Origin: Halorhabdus amylolytica
GTDB lineage: Archaea; Halobacteriota; Halobacteria; Halobacteriales; Haloarculaceae
DNA: 64,000 nucleotides
Direction of reading: 5' to 3'
Assembly (NCBI RefSeq): GCF_004944975.1
Contig: NZ_SPQG01000003.1
Location: 216,592 to 280,591 of the forward strand
Shown: piece by piece, positions 40,371 to 49,100 of the stretch
Position numbering within the stretch: position 1 is the first letter of the stretch
How the letters are laid out: each line of letters begins with the position of its first letter
Position numbers and translations under genes: made by a program
The notes under the pieces: generated by a model
What the model was told of the DNA's origin: nothing
Seen by the model: only the letters and a program-made list of their open reading frames with translations
Databases searched by the model: none

Positions 40371-40548
40371 AGTGATATATCTACCTCCGAGGTTTTCGAA
40401 TCCGATAATCATCCTTTTACTCGGGAGACAGTATACGTCCCAGAGGCCGTTCGAAGTCCGGCTATCGCTTCCCCAAGAGGGGGCTCCAACCGATCACTAT
40501 CGATCGGTGGGATACTGAACTGTCACCTGGGTCCCGAGTTCGGAGCCT

Positions 40549-40806
40549 TCAGTTGTCCGATCGATAGTCCTCGATCTTCTCACGGGCGTCCGCGATGGCC
40601 TCTTTGGCCTCACCCTCGGCGTTGTTCTGTAGCTCGGTCAGGTCGGCTTTGATCGAATCTAGACGGCTCGGTTCGGGTTCGTCCTCGTTGCCGGTCACCT
40701 CGTCGAACCGCTCTTTGATCGGTTCGAGTTCCTCCTCGACACCCTTCTTGGCCGTCTCGCCCGCTCGCTTGAGGTAGTACCGTGCGTCTTCGAAGTGCTT
40801 GTTCAT
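40549..40806 (-). CDS. Small acidic helical protein (DUF7553-like)
   Basis: An 85-residue, highly charged protein (MNKHFEDARYYLKRAGETAK...) predicted to be almost entirely helical and to form a coiled coil. It is similar in composition to a halobacterial family I recall as DUF7553. It has no cofactor or membrane motif. The ATG at 40806 is preferred to one nine codons upstream. Function unknown. Confidence 0.7.
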   Translation of the reverse strand: MNKHFEDARYYLKRAGETAKKGVEEELEPIKERFDEVTGNEDEPEPSRLDSIKADLTELQNNAEGEAKEAIADAREKIEDYRSDN

Positions 40807-40892
40807 ACTATCTAATATGCCAACCAGGAACAAAACGGTTGTGGCGACCTGTTCGGTAGCGACCCGTCCATGAACGGCCTTGCTGTCAGCAC

Positions 40893-41426
40893 TCAGTACG
40901 TGGGAGACTCCTCGGGGACGCCCTCACGGTGGTTCCGAAGTCGTGCCAGCGCGAACAACAGATCCGACAGTCGGTTCAGATACGTCAGTGGTTGTTCCCG
41001 GATCGTTCCTGTCTCCTCGGCCAGCGCGACCGCACGTCGTTCGGCTCGCCGACAGACTGTTCGGGCGTGATGGAGTGCACTCCCCGTCTCAGACCCGCTC
41101 GGGAGGACGAACGACTCCAGCGGCGGGAGTTCCGCGTCGAACTCGTCGATCCAGGCTTCGAGTCCCTCGACGTGAGTGACTTCGATAGTCGGGTCGTCCC
41201 CGGGACTCGGGTTCGCGAACTCCGCCTGGAGGACGTGCAGGTGGTTCTGGACGCTCCCGAGGACGTCGTCCACGTCATTGTCTCCCGTGGGTCGGATCGT
41301 ACCAAGCAGGGCGTTGAGTTCGTCGACTGTGCCGTAGGCTTCGATGCGCGATCCCGCCTTCGATACCCGTGAGGCGTCTCGAAGATCGGTATTGCCGTCG
41401 TCACCGCGACCGGTATACAGTGACAT
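40893..41426 (-). CDS. Cob(I)alamin adenosyltransferase, PduO type
   Basis: The 177-residue protein adenosylates cobalt corrinoids with ATP. The N-terminal YTGRGDDGNTDL (residues 4-15) is the nucleotide-binding motif, AYGTVDELNALLG follows, and the trimer-interface helix RTVCRRAERRAVAL is present. The ATG at 41426 gives the family length. It is monocistronic here, with no other B12 genes near. Confidence 0.93.
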   Translation of the reverse strand: MSLYTGRGDDGNTDLRDASRVSKAGSRIEAYGTVDELNALLGTIRPTGDNDVDDVLGSVQNHLHVLQAEFANPSPGDDPTIEVTHVEGLEAWIDEFDAELPPLESFVLPSGSETGSALHHARTVCRRAERRAVALAEETGTIREQPLTYLNRLSDLLFALARLRNHREGVPEESPTY

Positions 41427-41514
41427 GGTCTCTCCAAGTGGCTCGAGACTCTTAATCCCGGACGAAAATGGCCGGCGCCCAAACGTTGAGGGTGATCGCC
41501 GACCGAGTACAGGT

Positions 41515-41685
41515 ATGGCCGAGACATCGAAACGACACTGCCCGCGGTGTGAGACGACCCGTGCGTTCGTCCGAACCGCTCGCACGACGATGGAACTCGG
41601 GACGAAAGTCAAGTGGCGCTGTCCAGAGTGTGGATTCAGCGTCGTCAACATCGAACCGGGTCACTCGATCGAAGCGCCGGCCTGA
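41515..41685 (+). CDS. Small zinc-ribbon protein (DUF7838-like)
   Basis: A 56-residue protein with two CxxC knuckles, CPRCETTRAF (residues 9-12) and CPECGFSV (36-39), which should bind one zinc. Haloarchaea have many such small ribbons with roles in transcription, translation or unknown processes. The ATG at 41515 starts right before the ribbon. It is divergent from the adenosyltransferase gene. Confidence 0.75.
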   Translation: MAETSKRHCPRCETTRAFVRTARTTMELGTKVKWRCPECGFSVVNIEPGHSIEAPA

Positions 41686-41776
41686 ACTCCGTTCGTTTCC
41701 CGACTCGAACTCACGGGGATCCGTCGGCTTTATCTCAAAATACAAGAAGCAGGGGGTCTTACGGTAAATAGTGTCA

Positions 41777-42166
41777 ATGCCCGAGTCGATCACCGTCCTG
41801 CTCGTCGACGAAGACCGGGACATTCTCGACATCACCGCCACCTTCCTGGAGCGTGAATCCGAGCGTCTCGATGTCGAGACGGTGACCCGGACGGCACAAG
41901 CACTGGACGTCCTCGAGACTGATCCGGATGCCGTCGACTGCGTGGTCAGTGACTATACGATGCCCGGGATGACTGGTGTGGAGTTCCTCGAGACCGTCCG
42001 CGACCATGATCCGGAACTCCCTTTCTTTTTCTTTACCGGTCGCGACCGGTCAGAGATCGAGGCACAGCTCGACGCGGACGCCATCGACGGCTATGTACAG
42101 AAAGGGACCGGCACTGAACGCTATGCAGAACTCGCTACCGACATCGTCGACACTGTCGACGACTGA
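41777..42166 (+). CDS. Single-domain response regulator receiver
   Basis: A 129-residue CheY-like protein without an output domain. The acidic pocket is in LLVDEDRDI, the phosphoacceptor Asp in CVVSDYTMPGMTG (near residue 57), Thr in FFFTGRDRS and Lys in GYVQKGTG. CAAAATACAA near 41736-41745 is a possible TATA box. It may take phosphate from hybrid kinases such as the one 1.4 kb upstream. A GTG two codons earlier is an alternative start. Confidence 0.88.
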   Translation: MPESITVLLVDEDRDILDITATFLERESERLDVETVTRTAQALDVLETDPDAVDCVVSDYTMPGMTGVEFLETVRDHDPELPFFFFTGRDRSEIEAQLDADAIDGYVQKGTGTERYAELATDIVDTVDD

Positions 42167-42229
42167 GCGACTGGAGACCGTCAACGCACGCTGACGCCGA
42201 CGACGGAACCCGTCGAACGTATCGAGCCG

Positions 42230-43021
42230 TCACTCGCCGGTGAACTCGGGATCGCGGTCCTCCTGGAATGCGTCGATCCCCTCGAGTAGGTCGTCGGTGT
42301 CCCGCAGGAGGCCGAACGCCCGCGCCTCGATTTCGAGTCCCGCCTCGACGTCGTCCTGACCCCTGTGCATCGCCCGCTTGGTCAGCTCCTGGGCGATCGG
42401 CGGGCCCGCCGCGAGTTTGGACGCGAGTTCGTCGACGCGTTCGTCGAAATCGCTCTCAGGAAGCACCTCGTTGAGGAACCCGTAGTCGGCCATCGTCCCG
42501 GCGTCGAAGTGATCAGCGGTGAAGACGATCTCCTTGGCGCGTCCTTCGCCGACGAGCCGCTGGAGGCGCTGGGTACCGCCCCAGCCGGGCATCAGTCCCA
42601 GATTGTGTTCTGTCTGGCCGAAGACGGCGTCTTCAGTCGCGATCCGCAGGTCGGCGTGGGTTGCCAGCTCCATCCCGCCACCGAGACAGAAGCCGTCGAT
42701 CGCGGCCACGACCGGCATCGAACACTCCTTGACGGCGCCGAAGGCCTCCTGACCCTTGCGGGAAAGGTCGGCCACGTCGACGGCACTCCCCTCCGTGATC
42801 GCCGAGAGATCTGCACCGGCGGAGAACGCCCGGTCACCCGATCCAGCGAGGACGACGGCCCGCACGTCGCCGTCCGTGTCGAGCGCCTCGATCACGTCGG
42901 TTAACTCCTCGAGCAGCGTCGGGCTGATGGCGTTCATCCGTTCGGAACGGTCGATCGTGATGCGTCCGATCCCGCCCTCGATGTCGACCAACAGCGTCTC
43001 GTAATCGGCGTCGACACTCAT
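42230..43021 (-). CDS. Enoyl-CoA hydratase/isomerase family protein
   Basis: The 263-residue crotonase-fold protein has the oxyanion-hole motifs DRAFSAGADLSAI (near residue 70) and CLGGGMELATHADLRIA, and an acidic catalytic position in the NLGLMPGWGGTQRLQR block. It probably hydrates enoyl-CoA in fatty-acid beta-oxidation. It overlaps the 3-hydroxyacyl-CoA dehydrogenase gene by 4 nt, so consecutive steps are encoded together. Confidence 0.88.
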   Translation of the reverse strand: MSVDADYETLLVDIEGGIGRITIDRSERMNAISPTLLEELTDVIEALDTDGDVRAVVLAGSGDRAFSAGADLSAITEGSAVDVADLSRKGQEAFGAVKECSMPVVAAIDGFCLGGGMELATHADLRIATEDAVFGQTEHNLGLMPGWGGTQRLQRLVGEGRAKEIVFTADHFDAGTMADYGFLNEVLPESDFDERVDELASKLAAGPPIAQELTKRAMHRGQDDVEAGLEIEARAFGLLRDTDDLLEGIDAFQEDRDPEFTGE

Positions 43022-44181
43022 GCGTCGAACCCCCCGCTGTCGGCTGCCGTCCGCAGGTACTCGGCGGCGACGTAGCGCTCGGCACCGGTCTCTTCGTGAG
43101 CGGCGTCGAGCGTCTCGACCAGGGCCTCCAGTCCGACGTCCTCGGAGAGCGCGACCGGGCCATCGGGGAAGCCCGCACCGAGTCCCATCGCCTGGTCGAT
43201 AGCGTCGGGCGTCGCCACGTCGTTGTCGAGCAGGGTGGCCGTCTCGTTGGCCATCACGGCCAACAGCCGGTGTTCGACCTCCGCGCGAGTGTCAGCGTCC
43301 TCGTAGTCGGCACCGCCGTCGTCGTAGTCGTAGAATCCCTCGTCGGTCTTGCGGCCGAGGCGCTCCTCGTTGACCGCCGCCTCCAGGAGCGGCGCAGGGT
43401 CGTAGGCGTCGCCCACGATAGATTGGAGATACTCGAGGATGTGTAGCGTGACGTCGTTGCCGATCTGATCGCTCAGTTCGAATGCACCCATCGGCAGCCC
43501 CAGGTTCTCGGTCGCGGTCGCGTCGACTTCCTCGATCGTCCCAACGTCGTTTTCGACCAGCCAGGCGGCCTCGTTAAGCATCGGGATGAGGATCCGGTTG
43601 ACGATGAACCCGGGGCTGTCCTTGCGGACGCGGACCGGTGTCTTCCCGAGGGCCTCGGCGAGCGCCTCGATGGTTTCGAGGGTCTCGTCGTCGGTGTGTG
43701 CCCCCCGGATGACTTCGACCAGATCCATCCTGACCGGTGGGTTGAAGAAGTGCATCCCACAGAATTGCCCCGGCCGCTCGGTCAGTTCCGAGAGGTCCGT
43801 GATCGAGAGGCTGGAGGTGTTGGTCGCATAAATCGCGTGTTCCGGTGCGTACTCGTCGACCTCTCGGTAGACGTCTTCCTTGATGTCGATGTCCTCGGGG
43901 ACAGCTTCGATCACGACGTCCGCACCGGTGACGGCGTCCTCGACCGGAACGACTGGCTCGATCCGGCCCCGGGCGGCATCGGCCTCCGCCTCGGTGATGT
44001 ACTCCCGGTCGGCCATCTTCTCTAAGCTCCAGTCGATCTGGTCGTATCCGTCCTGGACGAGTTCTTCGTTGATGTCCCGCAACCTGACGTCGTAGCCCGA
44101 GAGGGCGGCGACCTCCGCGATCCCGTGGCCCATGGTCCCCGCACCCAGCACCGCGAGCGTGTCGATGTCGTCTACAGTCAT
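43018..44181 (-). CDS. 3-hydroxyacyl-CoA dehydrogenase
   Basis: The ATG at 44181 gives 387 residues. VLGAGTMGHGIAEVAALSG (near residue 12) binds NAD, NTSSLSI and HFFNPPVRMDLVEVI carry the catalytic Ser and His, and there are two C-terminal 3HCDH domains (about 185-280 and 295-385), the second shorter. It oxidises 3-hydroxyacyl-CoA after the hydratase step. Confidence 0.92.
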   Translation of the reverse strand: MTVDDIDTLAVLGAGTMGHGIAEVAALSGYDVRLRDINEELVQDGYDQIDWSLEKMADREYITEAEADAARGRIEPVVPVEDAVTGADVVIEAVPEDIDIKEDVYREVDEYAPEHAIYATNTSSLSITDLSELTERPGQFCGMHFFNPPVRMDLVEVIRGAHTDDETLETIEALAEALGKTPVRVRKDSPGFIVNRILIPMLNEAAWLVENDVGTIEEVDATATENLGLPMGAFELSDQIGNDVTLHILEYLQSIVGDAYDPAPLLEAAVNEERLGRKTDEGFYDYDDGGADYEDADTRAEVEHRLLAVMANETATLLDNDVATPDAIDQAMGLGAGFPDGPVALSEDVGLEALVETLDAAHEETGAERYVAAEYLRTAADSGGFDA

Positions 44182-44389
44182 GCGTTCGTGAGAACAGTCG
44201 ACTGGCGAACAGTTGAAAGTTCCCCCAACATAATCGACCATGTAAATATGCCCGCGGGCACGCCGATCGTGTGATCCGGATCGGACGGGTTTAAGTGAGC
44301 GTCGCCGCTAGTCCGGACACCCATCCCCGGTCGGCCGGCTAACCCATCACCCGGAAGTGGCCGCTGACCGGGACGCGCTCTCGAAATAC

Positions 44390-44947
44390 ATGCTTCAGGA
44401 AATACGCGAGGACGTACGCACGGCGAAGGCAAAGGACCCTGCCGCCCAGGGAACCGCGGAGGTCATCCTCACCTATCCTGGCCTCCAGGCCGTCTGGATC
44501 TACCGGGTCGCCCACGCACTCTGGAACGGCGGATACAAGCTCACCGCCCGCTTGCTCGCTCATTTCGCCCGCCTGCTGACGGGTGTCGAGATCCACCCCG
44601 CCGCCGAAATCGGCGATCGACTGTTCATCGATCACGGCATGGGTGTCGTGATCGGCGAGACAGCCGAAATCGGCGATGACGTCCTCATGTATCACGGCGT
44701 CACTCTCGGTGGTAATTCGATGCGCCGCGAGAAGCGCCATCCGACGATCGAAGACGGTGCCACGCTCGGTGTCGGCGCCTCGTTGATCGGGAACATTACG
44801 GTCGGCGAGAACGCCACCGTCGGCGCCGGCGCGACGGTCATCGAGGACGTCCCCGCTGAAACGACCGTCGCCGGCGTTCCCGCGGAACCGATCGACGACG
44901 GCGCGGCGACAATCGAGGCGCCCGTCGCCGGCGAGGACGACGACTGA
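44390..44947 (+). CDS. cysE: Serine O-acetyltransferase CysE
   Basis: A 185-residue left-handed beta-helix acetyltransferase that activates serine for cysteine synthesis. EIHPAAEIGDRLFIDHGMGVVIGETAEIGDDV and YHGVTLGG are the hexapeptide repeats with the catalytic His, and the C-terminal GAGATVIEDVPAETTVAGVPA ends the family fold. The ATG at 44390 (MLQEIREDVRTAKAKDPAAQ) matches family starts; a GTG at 44357 would add 11 residues. A TTTAAG box lies near 44290. Confidence 0.92.
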   Translation: MLQEIREDVRTAKAKDPAAQGTAEVILTYPGLQAVWIYRVAHALWNGGYKLTARLLAHFARLLTGVEIHPAAEIGDRLFIDHGMGVVIGETAEIGDDVLMYHGVTLGGNSMRREKRHPTIEDGATLGVGASLIGNITVGENATVGAGATVIEDVPAETTVAGVPAEPIDDGAATIEAPVAGEDDD

Positions 44948-45007
44948 CCCCGGTCGAGAACGCAACCGATCGGAATCCGTTTTGCTGTCCCGTGCCAATT
45001 TTCTCGT

Positions 45008-45580
45008 GTGACTGACCCGTACGATCACCTCCGTGAGGATCAAGCTTTGGCTCCCCTCGTGGCCGACTACGGCGAGCTCGCTCTCGAACCAGCCGAAGAC
45101 CCCTTCGAGCGGCTAGTCGTTTCGATCGTCCGCCAACAGCTTTCGATGGCTTCGGCCGACGCCATCGAGGAGCGACTCTTCGAACAGTTCGACGTGACGC
45201 CGACGGCGTTACGCGACGTGCAGGTCGAGAAGTTCCGGGATGTTGGCCTCTCGAAACGAAAGGGACAGACGGTTCGCAACGTGGCTGTCGCGTTCGACGA
45301 ACACGGGTACGACCGGGAGTACTTCGCGGCATATTCAGACGATCAGGTACTCGACGAACTGACGGAAATCACCGGAATCGGTCCCTGGACAGGGAAGATG
45401 TTCTGCATGTTCGCACTGGGCCGCGAGGACGTCTTCCCGGTCGAAGATCTCGGGATCAGGAAGGGAATTCAGGAGATCGACGATGATGACCTCGATCGGG
45501 ACGCAATGATCGACCGGGCCGAACGCTGGCGGCCCTACCGGTCGATCGCGTCGCTATATCTCTGGCGTGCCCTAGACTGA
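45008..45580 (+). CDS. DNA-3-methyladenine glycosylase (AlkA/HhH-GPD)
   Basis: This 190-residue base-excision repair enzyme starts at a GTG. The helix-hairpin-helix LTEITGIGPWTGKMFCMFALG and the catalytic Asp in FPVEDLGIRKG (near residue 148) define the HhH-GPD superfamily. No iron-sulfur Cys motif follows, so it is of the AlkA rather than the Nth/MutY type. cysE ends 60 nt upstream. Confidence 0.88.
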   Translation: MTDPYDHLREDQALAPLVADYGELALEPAEDPFERLVVSIVRQQLSMASADAIEERLFEQFDVTPTALRDVQVEKFRDVGLSKRKGQTVRNVAVAFDEHGYDREYFAAYSDDQVLDELTEITGIGPWTGKMFCMFALGREDVFPVEDLGIRKGIQEIDDDDLDRDAMIDRAERWRPYRSIASLYLWRALD

Positions 45581-45599
45581 GGAGACGGGCAACAGCGGC

Positions 45600-46769
45600 C
45601 TACAGCGAACTCTTGATCTTCTCGAAAAAGCCCTGCTCGACCTCGATCTCTTCGCCGCTGGCCTCGGCGAACTGTTCGAGGGCATCGCGCTGCTCGTCGT
45701 TGAGCGATTCGGGCGTATAGACCTGCACAGTGACGTAGAGATCACCGTTGCCACGGCGACGCAGCCGTGGCATCCCCTTGCCCTGCAGGCGGAACGTCTC
45801 GCCACTCTGGGTTCCCGAAGGAACCTCCACCTCGACGGGACCCTCGAAGGTCGGCACCTCGATCGTGTCGCCGAAGGCGGCCTGCGGGAACGTGATCGGT
45901 GCGGTGTAGTGCAGATCGTCGCCGTCACGTTCGAATTCATCGTGATCGTCGATCTCGATCTCGATGAGCAGGTCACCGTTCGGGCCGCCGTTCTCACCCG
46001 GCGCGCCCTCCCGTTCCATTCGGAGGCTCTGCCCGCTCTCGATCCCGGCGGGAACCTCGACGGACAGCGTCGCCTCGGTGCGGACCTGTCCGTCACCCCG
46101 GCAGGTCGAACACGTGTCCTCATAGAGCGTCCCTTCACCCTCACAGCGCGAACAGGTCGTCGTTTGCTGGACGCGGCCCATCGGCGTTCGCTGGACGCGT
46201 GTCACCTGCCCACGGCCCCCACACTCCGGACAGGTCCGGCTGTCCGCTCCCGGCGGATGACCGCTGCCGCCACAGTCCGAGCAAGTCTCCGGCCGCGTCA
46301 CGCTGAACTGTTTCTCGATTCCTTCGTAGGCCTCCTCTAAGTCGATCGTCAACCTGGTCTTCAGATCCTGACCCTGCTGGGGCCGATCCCGTCGACGGCT
46401 CCCACCACCGCCGAAGAACTGGTCGAAGATATCGCCCATGTCGCCGAACGGACCACCACCGCCGAAGGGGTCGCCTCCGGCACGGCCGCCGGCACCGGCG
46501 CGTCCGGCGCCCCCGCTTCGGTCGTCGAACCCGCCGCGTTTTTCGGCTTGCTCGAAGCGCTCGTGACCCATGCGGTCGTAGGCCTGGCGCTTCTCCTCGT
46601 CGGTGAGGACCTCCTTTGCCTTCTTGACCTGCTTGAACTTCTCCTCTGCGTCGGGGTCGTCGCTGACGTCCGGGTGGTACTCGCGGGCCTTCTCGCGATA
46701 GGCCTCCTGGATCTCCTCTTCGCCTGCGTCCCGGGAGACACCCAGAACCTCGTAGAAGTCCTCGCTCAT
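45600..46769 (-). CDS. dnaJ: Chaperone DnaJ
   Basis: A 389-residue type I DnaJ. The J domain with HPD (in EYHPDVSDD, near residue 33) is followed by a Gly/Phe-rich linker (GGDPFGGGGPFGDMGD), four zinc-binding repeats (CSDCGGSG, CPECGGRG, CSRCEGEG, CSTCRGDG) and the substrate-binding C-terminal domains. It stimulates the DnaK ATPase. dnaK and grpE, often adjacent in haloarchaea, are not in the window. Confidence 0.96.
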   Translation of the reverse strand: MSEDFYEVLGVSRDAGEEEIQEAYREKAREYHPDVSDDPDAEEKFKQVKKAKEVLTDEEKRQAYDRMGHERFEQAEKRGGFDDRSGGAGRAGAGGRAGGDPFGGGGPFGDMGDIFDQFFGGGGSRRRDRPQQGQDLKTRLTIDLEEAYEGIEKQFSVTRPETCSDCGGSGHPPGADSRTCPECGGRGQVTRVQRTPMGRVQQTTTCSRCEGEGTLYEDTCSTCRGDGQVRTEATLSVEVPAGIESGQSLRMEREGAPGENGGPNGDLLIEIEIDDHDEFERDGDDLHYTAPITFPQAAFGDTIEVPTFEGPVEVEVPSGTQSGETFRLQGKGMPRLRRRGNGDLYVTVQVYTPESLNDEQRDALEQFAEASGEEIEVEQGFFEKIKSSL

Positions 46770-46909
46770 TCGTTATCGCGGGGTATGCGATTGAGACACT
46801 TCAAAAGCCCGGGTCACCGACGCCGGTCGCTGTCCCACCGCTGCGGGAACACCGAACGCGGACTGTCGTGGAACGATCTTTTATGTCGCACCGGATGCAA
46901 CGAGGGCGT

Positions 46910-47026
46910 ATGTTCGTCCCACTGGCGTCCGGCGTGGACGCGACGCTGATCAACGTGGCCGGCGGTATCGTCGGGGCTGGAAGCATCCTTCTCGCGTTGG
47001 CATGGTGGCGTCATCTCGTCCGGTGA
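46910..47026 (+). CDS. 38-aa single-pass membrane microprotein
   Basis: A 38-codon frame starts at 46910. ATCTTTTATG (46876-46885) is a TATA box at the exact distance for a leaderless transcript beginning at this ATG. The peptide is MFVPLASGVDATLINVAG plus a hydrophobic helix IVGAGSILLALAWW and a basic end RHLVR. I do not recognise the family. It lies between dnaJ and the CinA-like gene, both on the other strand. Confidence 0.55.
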   Translation: MFVPLASGVDATLINVAGGIVGAGSILLALAWWRHLVR

Positions 47027-47054
47027 CGGGCCTGCTCTACCGTCGACAGTCGAT

Positions 47055-47756
47055 TCAATCACCTGTCTCATCAGGTGATTCGACGCGCTCGCGGAGCCAT
47101 CCGGCTGCTGCGGATACTGTTCCGATATCGTTGCCCGATAATTTGAGTCGGACGTTTTCCCCCGGATAGCTACCGACCGTCACGTCGAAACGCTCGCCGA
47201 CCGCTTCGATCCGATCGAGCAGTGCGCTCTCGGGTTCGGCCGCGTAGACCGTCTCGACGTGGATCGACTCCCCCGAGAAGTCAGTCGCTACCTCCCCGAA
47301 CATCGCTTTCATCTCCTCGGGCACACCCGGCAGAACGTAGACGTTCGCGAGGACACAGCCGGGTGCGACGCCCTCTTGATTTGGAATCATCCGCGCGCCC
47401 CGCGGAATGTCCGCCGTCTCCTCGGTGAGGTCTTCCCGAGTGTAGCCGTGATGTGATTCGATCCATTCGAGGGCTGCCTGGTTCCGTTCGAGACTGACGT
47501 CGAAGGCCTCTGCGACAGCCCGCATCGTGACGTCGTCGTGGGTCGGACCGATCCCGCCGGTCGTGATGACAGCATCGTAGCGCTGCCGGTAGTCGTCGAC
47601 CACCTCGGCGATGTCCTCTATCCGGTCCGGGACGACCACGATCCGCTCGACGCGAACGCTTCGCTCGGCCAGTTGCTCAGCCAGCCAGGCCCCGTTGGTG
47701 TTGACTGTCTCCCCGGCCAGCAATTCGTCGCCGATCGTGACCAACCCGACGCGCAT
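47055..47756 (-). CDS. CinA-like molybdopterin-binding-fold protein
   Basis: The 233-residue protein is the MoCF-type N-terminal domain of CinA without the nicotinamide deamidase domain. GLVTIGDELLAGETVNTNG, VITTGGIGPTHDDVT (near residue 65), NQEGVAPGCVL and YVLPGVPEEMKAMF are the signatures. In CinA this domain is an ADP-ribose pyrophosphatase-like or competence-linked domain; a Moco role is possible but not implied by position. The ATG at 47756 is preferred. Confidence 0.85.
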   Translation of the reverse strand: MRVGLVTIGDELLAGETVNTNGAWLAEQLAERSVRVERIVVVPDRIEDIAEVVDDYRQRYDAVITTGGIGPTHDDVTMRAVAEAFDVSLERNQAALEWIESHHGYTREDLTEETADIPRGARMIPNQEGVAPGCVLANVYVLPGVPEEMKAMFGEVATDFSGESIHVETVYAAEPESALLDRIEAVGERFDVTVGSYPGENVRLKLSGNDIGTVSAAAGWLRERVESPDETGD

Positions 47757-47837
47757 GTCACGGCGTCGGGACCCGACAGACAAAGGGGTGACGCACGGTC
47801 GACGGCCAGGTCTGTGGGCGTCGCGGCGGCTTCCCGA

Positions 47838-48257
47838 TCAAATCGACGGCCGGGGCATCGACTCGATCTCCGCGATCTCACCGGTTTTCTGGACGCGATC
47901 GTACTGCCGACGCCAGGCATCCTTCGGGAAGAGGTCGTTCCGGTCGAACAGCGCTCGCGCGTCGTCGGTCAGCCTGTAGAACTTGTAGGGGAAGCCCCGT
48001 ACGCGATCGCCGGGTTCTACGACGAGTTCCTCGAGCACGCCGGCCTCCTGGAGAATCGAGAGGTGCCGACGGATAGCATCTACTCCCAGACTGGGGTTCA
48101 TGTACTCGAGTTCTGGGACGCTTGGCGCTCCCTTCGGGTGACCGACGACATCCGCGAGCAGGTTCGCCCGCGTCTCGTCGGTCGCCCGTTGGAGGGCTAC
48201 CCACGCATCGAATACCTCCCCGCTTCCATCCTCGTGCGTCCCCCCGTTCGATTCCAT
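47838..48257 (-). CDS. Winged-helix transcription regulator (ArsR-like)
   Basis: A 139-residue protein with a helix-turn-helix around residues 45-75 (PSLGVDAIRRHLSILQEAGVLEE) and a wing (KFYRLTDDARALFDRNDLF). The ATG at 48257 sits 27 nt from TTTTATTTTT (about 48279-48288), so the transcript is leaderless. No metal-binding Cys cluster is present. The target is unknown; the neighbouring CinA-like gene runs in the same direction. Confidence 0.75.
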   Translation of the reverse strand: MESNGGTHEDGSGEVFDAWVALQRATDETRANLLADVVGHPKGAPSVPELEYMNPSLGVDAIRRHLSILQEAGVLEELVVEPGDRVRGFPYKFYRLTDDARALFDRNDLFPKDAWRRQYDRVQKTGEIAEIESMPRPSI

Positions 48258-48341
48258 GTGGAACGACACGTGTTCCTCAAAAATAAAATCACAGTTAGAT
48301 AGATAGCCGGTGGTGTGCCCGGACGGGGAAACCACACCGTA

Positions 48342-49100
48342 TTAGCCCATCCCGGGCGGCGGTCCGCGATCGCGTGGATCGTCGTCTTCCTGATCGATGT
48401 CTAGCCCGAGTTCTTTCCGCCGCTCCTCGAGTTTCAAAATCTGCCGGCGATAGTACACGAGACCGACCGCGCCGACTGTCAGGACGATCCCGGCCAGGCC
48501 GCCGAACAGCCACACGTCACGGCCCCGGTAGAACGACACGAGGATCGAATCCCGATCGACTGACTCCCATCTGATCACGACACGATCCCCCACGGTCCGT
48601 GTCGTGTAGTCTCCGGGGACGGCACGCGAGACGAACGGGATAGCGATCTCCCGACCGGGTGGCAGGAGAACCTCGTGTGACCCGTCGACGACGACGGGCG
48701 TCCGGAAGTCCGGGCCGGATCGCTCGACGGCGAACGCCATCGTTCCGTTCCGGGCCGGCGGCTCGATGGTTATTTTCGATCGCCCGGCATCCACGTCGAA
48801 AGCCGAGTTGTTGACCACGGTCCCGTTCTCGTAGCGGAACTGCAGCGCCGAGATCGGCAACGCCTGGTTCGAGCCGAGCGCGTCTTCGAGGTAGAGCTCT
48901 ACCGACGTCCGGTTCTGCAGGTCGAGTACCGCGGTGTAGTTGTTTGTGTAAATGTGATAGGTTGCCGAGGCGTTGGCTTCCCAGTCGTAGGTCGCGTTCT
49001 CTTTCAAATCGGCGTCGCTGACTGGCGAGAGACAGCCAGCGATGGCGAGCAGTACGAGCAATCCGACCGCCGCGAGGGCGAGGCGCGTCCGTCCGGTCAT
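48342..49100 (-). CDS. Lipoprotein with C-terminal membrane anchor (DUF5803-like)
   Basis: A 252-residue exported protein. The signal peptide ends in a lipobox LLAIAGC (Cys 23), the ectodomain is beta-rich with several NxT/NxS glycosylation sequons, and one membrane helix (about 195-215) is followed by a charged cytoplasmic tail. It resembles haloarchaeal DUF5803. It overlaps the DUF2110 gene by 4 nt. Confidence 0.75.
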   Translation of the reverse strand: MTGRTRLALAAVGLLVLLAIAGCLSPVSDADLKENATYDWEANASATYHIYTNNYTAVLDLQNRTSVELYLEDALGSNQALPISALQFRYENGTVVNNSAFDVDAGRSKITIEPPARNGTMAFAVERSGPDFRTPVVVDGSHEVLLPPGREIAIPFVSRAVPGDYTTRTVGDRVVIRWESVDRDSILVSFYRGRDVWLFGGLAGIVLTVGAVGLVYYRRQILKLEERRKELGLDIDQEDDDPRDRGPPPGMG

